From: Desulfobacteraceae bacterium
GTDB taxonomy: Bacteria > Desulfobacterota > Desulfobacteria > Desulfobacterales > Desulfosarcinaceae
Assembly (NCBI GenBank): GCA_003599575.1
Contig: QZKV01000138.1
Location: 1 to 63,488, forward strand
DNA length: 63,488 nt
Direction: 5' to 3'
Within the stretch, counting starts at the first letter, position 1, and each line of letters begins with the position of its first letter. This document shows positions 16,421-26,473 of this stretch, in pieces. A program made the position numbers and the translations under genes. Below the pieces are notes generated by a model, which was given only the letters and a program-made list of their open reading frames with translations, did not search any database and had not been told where the DNA came from.

Positions 16421-17836
16421 ATGCGCTCGGCCATGGTCATTTCATCAGTTCCAGACGATATCGCCACTATCCGGAACGCTTTCGGACCGGAATTCAGGTT
16501 CAGCACGGCTGCGGATCTTCCCGCTGCATTGCGCATTTTGGACCGCGTGCGTTACGATCTGATTTTCGCGGATTTGGATATTCTAACGGGTTATACGTGC
16601 GACAGCAGTCCGGAAAGCGCGCTGCAACTCTTTCAGCAACGCTACCCCGCCATTGAACTGGTGATCATGACCTCACCGGCACAGATCCGCAAGGCGGTCG
16701 GCTGGGTCAAGGCCGGCGCCAGGGACTACGTCAGCTATCCCATCTCGCGCGATGAGATCCGGCTGGTAGCCGATTCCATCGCCCAATCCATTCTGCGCCA
16801 ATCCGAACTGGATTATCTGCGGGACAAGTTCTGGAAAACCGATGCCTTGGATGTCGTGCAAACCAGGAGCAAGGCCATGGTCGAGGTCTTCAAGAAGATC
16901 CGGTCGGTGGCCTCCACAAAAACCACCGTGCTGCTGGTGGGCGAGACCGGCACCGGAAAAGGCATCATGGCCAAGCTGATCCACCAGCACAGCAACCGGC
17001 AGGGTGCGCAATTTATCAGCGTCCATTGCGGTGCCATCCCCGACAGCTTGCTCGAAAGCGAACTCTTCGGCCATGAAAAAGGCGCATTTACCGGAGCCGT
17101 GCGCAAAAAGCTGGGAAAATTCGAAATCTCCAATGGCGGCACCATTTTCCTGGACGAGATCGGCACACTGACTCCGCCCGCGCAGATCAAGCTGCTGCAA
17201 GTATTGCAGGACGGCACCTTCAGCCGGGTGGGCGGCGAAGAGACCATCCAAACCAATGCACGGGTCATCGCGGCCACCAATTCCAACTTGAAACAGCTTA
17301 GCGAAGCCGGGGAGTTTCGCAAGGACCTTTATTATCGGCTCAACGTCTTTCCCATCGAAATCCCCTCGTTGCGCGAGCGCGCCGAAGACCTGCCCCATTT
17401 GATCGAAGTCTTTTTAAAGCGCCTGAACCGGGAATTTCAGAAATCGATCCATGGCGTCCATCCCCAGGTCATTGCCGGATTGTCGCATTATGACTGGCCC
17501 GGCAATGTCCGCGAACTGGAAAATTTGTTGGAGCGGGCCTATATCCTGGAAAATTCCAATATCCTGACCCCCGAAAGCTTTCCCCTGGATCTTTTTGAAG
17601 GCCAGAACCCCTCGGCGGTAGTGCCGCTGCATAGCCGAATGCCCCTTGCCGAAGCGCGCAAGGTGGCGCTGGAAGATTTTGAGCGCCAGTACCTCAAGGA
17701 CCTGGTCGCGCGCAATCAGGGCAGGATCAACATATCGGCCTCCGAAGCGGGTATCAGCACCCGCCAGTTGCACAAACTCATGAGCAGATACGGTATCCGC
17801 AAGGAAGAGTTCAAACACGATGCCGGGGTAAAATAG
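16421..17836 (+). CDS. Sigma-54-dependent activator with a degenerate receiver domain
   Basis: A 471-residue enhancer-binding protein. The AAA+ core (about residues 145-380) has Walker A GETGTGKG, the sigma-54 loop GAFTGA and Walker B GGTIFLDEIG. The C-terminus is a Fis-like helix-turn-helix (ISASEAGISTRQLHKLMSRYG). The N-terminal 120 residues keep a receiver shape with an Asp at position 51 (DLIFADLD) and Thr84. The usual acidic pair after strand one is Ser8-Ser9, and the conserved Lys is replaced by Tyr106 (DYVSYPIS). Phosphorylation-dependent control is therefore doubtful. GGGAGG precedes the ATG. The next gene downstream is a phosphate permease about 360 bases away; whether it is the target is unknown. 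Confidence 0.9.
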   Translation: MRSAMVISSVPDDIATIRNAFGPEFRFSTAADLPAALRILDRVRYDLIFADLDILTGYTCDSSPESALQLFQQRYPAIELVIMTSPAQIRKAVGWVKAGARDYVSYPISRDEIRLVADSIAQSILRQSELDYLRDKFWKTDALDVVQTRSKAMVEVFKKIRSVASTKTTVLLVGETGTGKGIMAKLIHQHSNRQGAQFISVHCGAIPDSLLESELFGHEKGAFTGAVRKKLGKFEISNGGTIFLDEIGTLTPPAQIKLLQVLQDGTFSRVGGEETIQTNARVIAATNSNLKQLSEAGEFRKDLYYRLNVFPIEIPSLRERAEDLPHLIEVFLKRLNREFQKSIHGVHPQVIAGLSHYDWPGNVRELENLLERAYILENSNILTPESFPLDLFEGQNPSAVVPLHSRMPLAEARKVALEDFERQYLKDLVARNQGRINISASEAGISTRQLHKLMSRYGIRKEEFKHDAGVK

Positions 17837-18192
17837 GGCTTTCGTTGATCATGTCGAATCGTCATTGCGTTTTCGGGCGCACCTGTCCGCGAAAAAACCA
17901 ACCCTCAATCGAAGAATGACAAATGACGCATGCCTGGCCAATCGCTTGTTGGACAACCACCTGCCGATTCAAAGCATCGAGGCAACACCCGCATCTTCTG
18001 CACCAACGCACCAACTCAACCAACCCAATGAACCCAATAGCTCAAAAAACTCAACAAACCGGGAATTGAACATTGACCGGTCATGTGCTAACAGGTGCCT
18101 CTTATCCGTGAAGATCGCAGGAATCATCATCGGCTCATGGAACCAGGGAGACGACGACCAATGCACCCAACCAATTGCATTTAGGAAAAGCT
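17837..18192 (+). other. Intergenic leader of the phosphate permease gene
   Basis: A 356-base spacer with no credible gene. It contains TTGAAC, a 17-base gap and TAACAG near 18066-18094, a weak promoter match with an internal GACCGGTC palindrome. A near-match to a sigma-54 site at about 17937 has GT instead of GC in its -12 box. No terminator hairpin for the upstream gene was found. Confidence 0.3.
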
Positions 18193-20417
18193 ATGGACCT
18201 GTTCGTTTTAGCAGTAGCGATTCTGTTTATCTTTGCGATCGTGGATTTGGTCGTCGGGGTCAGCAACGATGCCGTCAATTTTCTCAACTCCTCGGTAGGG
18301 TCGAAGGTGGCTTCCCGGCACGTGATCCTGACCGTGGCCAGTCTGGGCATCCTGGCAGGGGTGACCTTTTCCAGCGGTATGATGGAAGTTGCCCGCAAGG
18401 GCATCTTTTCCCCCCGGTTCTTTACGATGCCCGAGCTGATCATCATTTTTCTGGCGGTGATGATTACAGATGTGGTGCTGCTCGATCTGTTCAACACCTT
18501 CGGACTGCCTACCTCCACCACGGTATCCATCATTTTCGAATTGCTGGGCGCGGCCGTGGCTGTGTCGGTGATGAAGATAATGCGAACCGACCAGAACTTC
18601 TTGATTTTGGCCCAATACATCAATACCGGCAAGGTGCTCGCGATCATATCGGGCATCCTGCTGTCGGTGGGCATTTCTTTTGTTTGCGGCGCAGCTGCTC
18701 AGTTCGCCACCCGCCTGACATTCACATTCAATTATGAAAACAAGATCAGGCGCTATGGTGCCATTTGGGGCGGATTGGCGCTTTCCATGATTACCTTTTT
18801 CATGATTATCAAGGGCGCCCGGGGTGCCTCCTTCATAACGCCGGTCATGCTGGCCTGGATCAAGGGACATACCTGGACACTCCTGCTGGGCGGCTTTGTT
18901 TTTTTCACCCTGCTGTTTCAAATGCTGATGCTCGTCACGCGCATCAACATCCTCAAACCAGTTGTCTTGTCCGGCACTTTTGCCTTGGCAATGGCATTTG
19001 CCGCCAACGATCTGGTCAACTTCATCGGCGTACCGCTGGCCGGGCTTCAGGCTTACCTCACAGCCAACGCCAGCGCGATGCCGCTGACGCTGGCCATGGA
19101 AGGACTGGAGGCGCCGGTGCATACCGACACCTTGTTCTTGTTGGCTGCCGGAGCGGTGATGGCGGCAACCTTGTGGTTATCGCGGAAAACCCAGACCGTC
19201 ACCAAAACAGAGGTCAGCCTGGGCCGCCAGGAAGAGGGCCTGGAAAGATTCGATTCCTCACAATTGTCCCGTATCATTGTCCGCATGGTGCTGCGCCTGT
19301 TCGATACAGCCCCCCGCGCATTTCCGGCCGGCGTCCGGCGCTGGGTCCGCCGGCGTTTCGATGCAACCGGTTACCGGCCGCCGACCGGCTACGATGGTAT
19401 GGTCCCCGAATTCGACCTGCTGCGCGCCAGTGTCAACCTCATGGTGGCCAGTGCACTGGTCGCCTGGGCCACGAGCATGAAACTGCCGCTCTCCACTACC
19501 TATGTCACCTTTATGGTGGCCATGGGCACCTCCCTGGCCGATCGGGCATGGGGCCGCGAAAGTGCAGTGTACCGCGTCACCGGCGTACTGATGGTGATTG
19601 GAGGCTGGTTTTTCACGGCCCTGCTTGCCTTCAGCGTATCCTTGTGCTTTGCCTTTGCGATCGGTTATCTCAACGGAATAGCCGTTTTCGGCCTGCTCAC
19701 GCTGGCCGGGTATATTATTTTGCGCAATCTGAAAACGCACGGCCGTCGCGAGAAGGCCGCTCGGGATTTGGAACTGCTGGATCTTAAAAGGGTTAGCGAT
19801 CCGGATTTTGCCGTGCGCACCTGTTTTGAGCACAGCGGCCGATTCCTGAGCGTGGTGCAGGGGAACCTGGGAACCTGCTTCGACGGCATTCTTACCCAGA
19901 ACCGCAGGCAGCTCAAGCAGCTGCGCCGCCAGACCAGCAATATTCAGAAGTGGTCCAACACGATCGTGGCCAACATCTTCAAGACCTTGCGCCTGCTGCA
20001 GCGCGAAGAGCTCAAACAAGCCAGTCATTACGCTTACGTGATTTCCGCTTTACAGGAAATCGCCGAAAGTCTTCGTGATGTGATCCTGCGCTGCCATGTG
20101 CATACCGCCAACCAGCATGCCGGCCTGCTGCCGGCCCAAAAAAAGGAGCTGCAGCAGGTGCGCAAATCGGTCGAAGCGCTTCTGGCGGAAACGGCCGACA
20201 TTCTTCTGACCCGCCGGACTTTCGAATACCGGGAAGTGGCGGCTCACTACGTGCAGCTGAAACAGTATCTGGAGGAGTGCGACCGCCGGCAGGTCGAACG
20301 CATCCGCAGCGGACAATCCAAGACCCGTTTAAGCATTTTGTTCTACGGCATCAACAATGCGTGTCTGAAAATCAGCGAACAGACCTTGCACCTGCTTAAC
20401 ATCTTTCACCAGACCTT

Positions 20418-21209
<792 letters not shown>

Positions 21210-21753
21210 CACTTTTCTCCTTATCTAGAAATGGTTGGATTGTTCATGTTGGTGGACGCTCCTGTGCGTGTCCATCCATTGACTCCCGCGTCATTGCCCG
21301 GCAGGCAAGAGAGCATGCTAAGAACTGCTCGACTGTCCTAACTGCATGGGGAAGATGAAAACCGCCGATGTGGCGATGGGCTGATAGAGGATCAAAGCCT
21401 GCAGGTTAATGGCTAAAGAATAGCAACGAAGATGCCTGGGGCAAGAGAGTCGAATGGATGCCTCTATTAACCTTGCCAAAATGCTAAAAAGAGGACAAGA
21501 ATCGATCCGTTTTTGGGGCACGCTGACGTGAAGGTGCAGGAAGGTTCCGGCGCCTTCAGCAATGAACAGTGCCGCCGAGAATTACTGCCGGGTGCAGGAA
21601 AGACTTGAAACCGCACGTGGTTTATGGTCTTTTCAGGCTGTGCTTTCCCATCTGATCGGATCCTGTGCTATCGGCTTCAGATCTCTTCTCTGCATGGACC
21701 AATTCAATCGCCCGATTGCGGGCCGCATGAATCTATCCGGAAAGGAGAGCATT
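21210..21753. other. Divergent intergenic region, no gene seen
   Basis: This 544-base spacer separates the hydrolase gene from the beta-propeller lipoprotein gene. The lipoprotein frame stays open upstream to 21562, but that stretch has no signal or family similarity and the clear ribosome site belongs to 21754. I see no convincing promoter, terminator or structured RNA. Confidence 0.4.
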
Positions 21754-23433
21754 ATGAAAAAAACGAGATCCACCAGGGTACTGGTCATCCTTATGGCGGG
21801 GTTGCTGTGGGCCTGCACGACTTCCAAGCCGGCCGACATGAAAGAGGGCGCCATCCTTGATTCGCAATACCAGCAGGAGCGCCTGGCCGCGGATACCCCC
21901 TTTGCGGGCGTCAATGGGGCCGCGGTCGGCGCGGACGGCCATCTGTACGTGACGCATACCGGAAACGGCACCATCACGCGCATCGATCTGACCACTTTGC
22001 AACCCTCGGTGTTTGTGCCGCCCGGCGCAGGCGTTTTTATCCCCGACGATATCGCCGCCGATGACAAGGGCAATCTCTACGTCACCGGCACCACCCCGCT
22101 GGTCGGACAGGTCTACCGCATCGATGTCAACGGCGTGAAAACCATCATCGCCGAGGGAATGGCCGCACCCAACGGCATTGAATACAACCCGCGCACGGGC
22201 CGCCTGTTTGTGAGCGAGTGCTTCCAGGCCAACCGGGTGTTTGAGGTGGATCCGGCCGGCATAAAACCGGCCAAAGTGTTGATCGGCCCGAATGTGATCC
22301 CGGTGCCCGAGGGATTCGATTACGATCCCGATACCAACGACTTGATCATACCGGATATGGGTACCGGCAAAATCTTGAGGGTGCACCCGGATACGGGCGC
22401 GATCACCACCCTGGCGGAGAAATTCGTCACGCCCATTGCACTGACCATCGGTGCCGATAAAATGATTTATGTGCCCGAACTGGCCACCGGCGCTGTTTAC
22501 AAGGTCAGCCTGGACGGCACCCGCCGCGAAAAGATCGCCCAGATCGCACCCGGACTGGACAATGTCGCCATCACCCGCCAGGGACGACTTTTCGTCACCA
22601 GCTACTGGGAGGCCACCATTTACGAGGTATCCACCGACGGCAGCGGCCGGTTCAAACGGCTCTTTGCCGGCGGCCCCAACCAGCCGTTGGGTATCGTCGT
22701 CAAAGAGGGCGCCATTCTGGTGGCCGACGCCATCATGGTACGCTCCGTCAAGGAGGGCAAATACAACCCGACCAAACTCAATGCCTGGGCCTCTCAGGGC
22801 ATGCCGCTGCCCTTGAGCCTGGCCGATGGGCCGGGCAATCAGGTATTCTGGACCGATTGCATTCACGGGGCGGTGGCCATGGGCGACCCGGAGACAGGCG
22901 AGTTCAAACCGCTGGCCGGGGAATTGAATCTGCCCATGGCGGTGTTGATGGACAAATCACAATCCCGACTTTTTGTGGCCGAATACGGTGCCGGACAAAT
23001 CAGCGTGGTGAGTCTAAAGGACGGCGTCAAATCCGTTCTGGTCAAAGATCTTCAAGGGCCGCTGGCCATGGCACAGCTCGGTGATACGTTGTATGTCGCA
23101 GAGAGCAAAATAGGACGGATCAGCTCCGTGAATATCCAGAGCGGCCGGAAAGAAGTTTTTTTGTCTGCCGCGGCCGCCAAGCCGGGAGCGCTGGCCGATG
23201 ACGGCAAAAACCGCCTGTTGGTGCTCGACGGCGCAGGGCAGAAGCTGCTGCGGATTGATCCCGCAACCATGCAGGTCAAGGTCGTGGCCGCTCATCTGCC
23301 CATTGAATATGGGACAGTGGGGAGCTATCCTCCCGTGGAATTCCCCCTGCCCATGTTTGTCGGTAAAAAGGGGGAAATCTATTTGAATACGGCTGAACGC
23401 GGATTGTTGAAACTGACACCCAGGGAAAAGTAG
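21754..23433 (+). CDS. Beta-propeller (NHL/SMP-30-like) lipoprotein
   Basis: A 559-residue exported lipoprotein. The signal sequence ends in LLWAC with the lipid-attachment Cys at residue 21. The mature part is a series of propeller blades with recurring phrases of the type DKGNLYVTGT, DGHLYVTHTGNG, DKMIYVPELATGAVYKVSLDG and QSRLFVAEYGAGQISVV, as in NHL or gluconolactonase-like proteins. No metal-binding catalytic set could be assigned, so a binding or scaffolding role at the outer membrane is as likely as enzymatic activity. The ATG at 21754 has AAAGGAG seven bases upstream. It is isolated between a divergent hydrolase and a REP-like element. Confidence 0.8.
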   Translation: MKKTRSTRVLVILMAGLLWACTTSKPADMKEGAILDSQYQQERLAADTPFAGVNGAAVGADGHLYVTHTGNGTITRIDLTTLQPSVFVPPGAGVFIPDDIAADDKGNLYVTGTTPLVGQVYRIDVNGVKTIIAEGMAAPNGIEYNPRTGRLFVSECFQANRVFEVDPAGIKPAKVLIGPNVIPVPEGFDYDPDTNDLIIPDMGTGKILRVHPDTGAITTLAEKFVTPIALTIGADKMIYVPELATGAVYKVSLDGTRREKIAQIAPGLDNVAITRQGRLFVTSYWEATIYEVSTDGSGRFKRLFAGGPNQPLGIVVKEGAILVADAIMVRSVKEGKYNPTKLNAWASQGMPLPLSLADGPGNQVFWTDCIHGAVAMGDPETGEFKPLAGELNLPMAVLMDKSQSRLFVAEYGAGQISVVSLKDGVKSVLVKDLQGPLAMAQLGDTLYVAESKIGRISSVNIQSGRKEVFLSAAAAKPGALADDGKNRLLVLDGAGQKLLRIDPATMQVKVVAAHLPIEYGTVGSYPPVEFPLPMFVGKKGEIYLNTAERGLLKLTPREK

Positions 23434-23652
23434 ACCGCCCGGAGCGCCCCTACGCCGGGACCGGATAGTTTCCGGCGGCCGCGCGCGAGAGTTGTTCGTC
23501 CGCCTTCCGACGCCCGGAGCAATTGGCCGGGCTGCCCGTGCAAAACGGGTGTGTCTGATGGGCAAAGCCCGACTCGGGTTTTCCGGAACCTTGCGGATGC
23601 GGAGGCCGACTCCGCGGTAAAGGTCAAGTACCTGGAAGTCTAATGATTTCCT

Positions 23653-23754
23653 AAAAAAGTCCGATTTCTATATCGCGCTGCGTTCACGCCGCTGCGGCGT
23701 AGGCGTATGTACGCCGCACGATGCGCGATGGGCGCGTTGAACTCGGACTATTTT
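23653..23754. repeat. REP-like long palindromic element
   Basis: The outer arms AAAAAAGTCCGA (23653-23664) and TCGGACTATTTT (23743-23754) face each other around about 80 bases. The interior is itself palindromic (ATCGCGC ... GCGCGAT, and ACGCCGCTGCGGCGT with GTACGCCGC). The element resembles extragenic palindromes common in sulfate-reducing Desulfobacterota, with the leader word TGATTTCCTAAAAAAGTCCGA. It fills most of the 339-base gap after the lipoprotein gene; nothing else was seen there. Confidence 0.6.
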
Positions 23755-23772
23755 CTTTGCCGTCTCGCCGAC

Positions 23773-24063
23773 TTACTGGGACTGCTCTTTAAGAAAGGTT
23801 ACGCCGATGCCATCCTTGGCCGTCCAGGCAACCCGGGCCTTGATGATCAGATAATTGGCCCTGGTCTTGAAAGGAATGGTCATGATGACTTCACGGCCGA
23901 TTTCCGGCTCGGTGTTCATCATCATTTCGATATAGGCGCCGCCCTTGCCCAGATTGCGGATCTGACCGGAATAGGTATCTTCATAGTCATCCACATCGGC
24001 GTGCAGATCGCATGGCGTTCGATTGTACATCCGACGATCCGCTGGAAGAATGGCATTCAGCAT
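23773..24063 (-). CDS. PilZ-domain protein
   Basis: A 96-residue single-domain protein. Near the N-terminus it has the arginine motif (RRMYNR), and further on RNLGKGGAYIEM, a variant of the PilZ (D/N)xSxxG signature in which Ser is replaced by Gly. PilZ domains bind cyclic di-GMP; the altered second motif makes binding uncertain. I start at ATG 24063 (MLNAIL); the frame is open to 24102, but AAGGATT-type ribosome sequence fits 24063. A good sigma-54 promoter match lies about 115 bases upstream, which would suit control of motility or surface genes. Confidence 0.8.
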   Translation of the reverse strand: MLNAILPADRRMYNRTPCDLHADVDDYEDTYSGQIRNLGKGGAYIEMMMNTEPEIGREVIMTIPFKTRANYLIIKARVAWTAKDGIGVTFLKEQSQ

Positions 24064-24178
24064 GAGCGCAAATCCTTTCCTTGTAGTAATTCCCGCATCC
24101 ATTCATTGGAGAACGCTGCGACAGCATGGCCTAAATGTTGAGCACCCGCCGCTTGGCAAAAATTCTCGCTACAAGCAC

Positions 24179-24194
24179 AGCAAGAAGCAGGCCA
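24179..24194 (-). promoter_or_regulatory. Candidate sigma-54 promoter for the PilZ gene
   Basis: On the minus strand the site reads TGGCCTGCTTCTTGCT. It has GG and GC exactly ten bases apart, with TGGC and TTGCT both matching consensus. The transcript would begin near 24168 and have a leader of about 105 bases. Confidence 0.45.
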
Positions 24195-24335
24195 TACCCG
24201 GCCTTGTTTTTAAGTTGCTGTTATTATAACCAAACTTTCCGTATGCAGGCCCCGTGTGCTAAATTTTTGACAACCCGCCGGCATCCCTGCAACATGCAGC
24301 GGCGAAATGCCAACAGCCGCCGCAAAGCAGGCGGC

Positions 24336-25220
24336 TTAAAAGTAGCGGCGGGCGCCTTTGTAGCGACGACTGAAATACTTGTTGGACAAAGCAGCGGAGC
24401 GGATCGGCTTGCCCCGGCCGGGCGCATGGATAAATCGATCCTCACCGCTGTAAATGCCCACGTGGGAGATGCGGTTGCTGCCAGCGGTTGCGAAAAATAC
24501 CAAGTCCCCTGGCCGAAGCCCATCCCGGTTCACCGGCGTTCCGGCCCGATATTGCCCGAAGGCACTGCGCGGTAGGTCCAAGCCGTTGAGGCGATAAACC
24601 GTCATGGTCAGACCGCTGCAGTCAAAGCCGTCCACCAGGGAAGCGCCGCCCCAGCGATACGGCATTCCCACAAACCGCCGTACAGTTTGAACAATGCTCT
24701 CTTGCAAGACCGATTGCGGATCGCCCTCCAGATTCTCCGGTCCGGGCTGCACGATGAAATACGTATCGATCAGGCGCTTGGATTGCAATTCCAGGGCCCG
24801 ATCCCGGGCGGCTTCCCTCGTGTCGAAGCGCTCGAAGCGTACCTTGTAGAAATGATCGCTGTCCACGAAGAAATAGGCATCCAGCCCAGCCGCCTGCAAG
24901 AGGGCTGCTTGCTTGGCCGCCCGTTCCGAAGTTGAAAAAGCGCCGACCTGCAGGGTGAAGTGAATGGCCGGCAGCGTCATACCGGATGGCGGCGGTGCGA
25001 GCGGATCGGCAGGCGCCTGGGGGATCGATTCTGCCGGAGATTCAGCCGCCTGCTGCGCAGGCGATTGCCCTGAAAGTGGCTCGGAAGGAGGCGTCATCTC
25101 CGGCTTGTGGACAACTGTCGGTTTGGGAACACCGGCGCAAGCCAATACGGCGATCCAAAGAAACAACAGCGCAGACCATGGGGCGGCGGATAGGCAGGGG
25201 TAAACGGTCCTAGGATGCAT
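24336..25220 (-). CDS. SPOR-NlpC/P60 lipoprotein (probable cell-wall peptidase)
   Basis: A 294-residue exported protein. Its signal ends in a lipobox-like VLACAG, followed by a proline-rich linker (about residues 30-85). A SPOR-type domain (about 88-160; FTLQVGAFSTSERAAKQA) binds denuded glycan strands. The C-terminal NlpC/P60 domain (about 175-294) has the catalytic Cys in GFDCSGLT, His in SHVGIY and a third polar position in FIHAPG. It should cut peptide stems in peptidoglycan, with SPOR guiding it to division sites. No ribosome site is obvious before the ATG at 25220, so the start is less sure than the family. Confidence 0.88.
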   Translation of the reverse strand: MHPRTVYPCLSAAPWSALLFLWIAVLACAGVPKPTVVHKPEMTPPSEPLSGQSPAQQAAESPAESIPQAPADPLAPPPSGMTLPAIHFTLQVGAFSTSERAAKQAALLQAAGLDAYFFVDSDHFYKVRFERFDTREAARDRALELQSKRLIDTYFIVQPGPENLEGDPQSVLQESIVQTVRRFVGMPYRWGGASLVDGFDCSGLTMTVYRLNGLDLPRSAFGQYRAGTPVNRDGLRPGDLVFFATAGSNRISHVGIYSGEDRFIHAPGRGKPIRSAALSNKYFSRRYKGARRYF

Positions 25221-25423
25221 GCGAACATTTTAGCGGCAGTATCTTTTGAATGCAACCCCATATCTCCGGCAATTACGGTTGGCCGCAAAAAAGAGATCGG
25301 GTGGTATTGGTATCGAGATCAGGCGAAGTCCTGTCGACCCTCAAAAGATATATGCACCTATTGGATCATCGATTTGAATGGGTGCGTGCTTCGAATTGGA
25401 GATCCTTGTCCGATTTTGCCGGC

Positions 25424-26473
25424 CTAGGGTTTTTCCGCCTGTGGCGCCGATCCGCCGGCCAGGCTCCTTATTCCCATCGTGTTGATCAGCTGGTTGATAT
25501 CAGTGGTTTTCAGATTCATGCCACCTTCGGAGACCGGCAACAGCATAATACGTTTGCCCTGCATGGCCTCGGCGATGCGCAGCTTGACGAATGCTTCGCC
25601 GCCCGACCCTGCCAGGGCATTGTTCATCTCCTGAATCCCCTTGGCTTCGGCGATTCCTTCGGCCTTGATGGCTTCGGCCAGCAGTTTTTGCTTTTCATAG
25701 TAGACGTCGGCTTCAATTTGGGCCTTGCGATAGACGCCGTCGGCATCGGCCACCATTTTGTTGACTTCGCCTTTGGCTTCTTCCAGCTTGCGTTTGTATT
25801 CTTCCAGGGCCGCGTGCTGGGCTGAGCGGTTCTTTTGCACCTGCTGATCGGCCACTTTCTTATCCTCGATGGCTTTTTGATATTCGGGGTTGAAGCGGTA
25901 GTCCTTGGTGAGCACTTTTTCCACGATGACGCCCATGGGACCGAGCATCTGCTGCAAAACTTCCTTGGCATGCTGGGATTGCAGTTCGCGTTTCTCAGCC
26001 ACATAAAACTCTTCGGTGGTCAGCTCTCCGAAGATATCGCGCGGCTTGCTGCGGGCGATGGTGCGCACGATCTTGTCACGCAGCATGCGGTTGTTTTCAG
26101 CTACGTTCTGCAGGATATGCGGGGCCCTTGCGCCATCGAGGCGGTAGGCGATAATGACATCCAGGCTGATGTCGTTGCCGTCTATGGTTTTAAACAGCAA
26201 ATCGTCCTGGTTGCGCCGGTCGCCGCGTCCCCGCTCAAAAACCATTTCCAGGTTCTGCAGTTTGGTGTCAAAAGTGTGCCAGCCGTTGATAAAGGGCATG
26301 AACACATAGGTGGCTCCCGGGGGATAGGCCTTGTTTTCCACGCCTTTCTCGCCCAGAAGGGCCAATTTCTTGGTTCGCACGCCCACCTCGGTTTCGCCGG
26401 TGGAGTAAAGAAAGCAGCCGGACAAACCACTTAGCCAAAGAACCGCTGCTACTATCCCAACGATGCGTTTCAT
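25424..26473 (-). CDS. SPFH/HflC-like lipoprotein
   Basis: A 349-residue protein of the SPFH (prohibitin/stomatin/HflKC) family. The N-terminus is a lipoprotein-type signal ending LSGLSGC with Cys20, not a plain anchor helix. The SPFH core spans about residues 25-190. A long helical coiled-coil stretch rich in Ala, Glu and Lys follows (AEAIKAEGIAEAKGIQEMN), which builds ring or cage assemblies in related proteins. Such pairs form large membrane-bound enclosures that can hold a protease such as FtsH. AAAGGAGG lies before the ATG. The start overlaps the stop of the upstream SPFH gene by 4 bases, so the two are made together. Confidence 0.88.
   Translation of the reverse strand: MKRIVGIVAAVLWLSGLSGCFLYSTGETEVGVRTKKLALLGEKGVENKAYPPGATYVFMPFINGWHTFDTKLQNLEMVFERGRGDRRNQDDLLFKTIDGNDISLDVIIAYRLDGARAPHILQNVAENNRMLRDKIVRTIARSKPRDIFGELTTEEFYVAEKRELQSQHAKEVLQQMLGPMGVIVEKVLTKDYRFNPEYQKAIEDKKVADQQVQKNRSAQHAALEEYKRKLEEAKGEVNKMVADADGVYRKAQIEADVYYEKQKLLAEAIKAEGIAEAKGIQEMNNALAGSGGEAFVKLRIAEAMQGKRIMLLPVSEGGMNLKTTDINQLINTMGIRSLAGGSAPQAEKP

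Noticed and set aside
17935..17950. A sigma-54 promoter for the phosphate permease (TGGCCAATCGCTTGTT)
   Set aside because: The -12 box has GT instead of the required GC, and it lies 240 bases from the gene.
21562..21753. A 64-codon N-terminal extension of the beta-propeller lipoprotein
   Set aside because: The strong ribosome site, signal peptide and lipobox all belong to the start at 21754.
23707..24141. A 144-codon plus-strand frame opposite the PilZ gene
   Set aside because: It is a shadow of the PilZ gene and the REP-like element.
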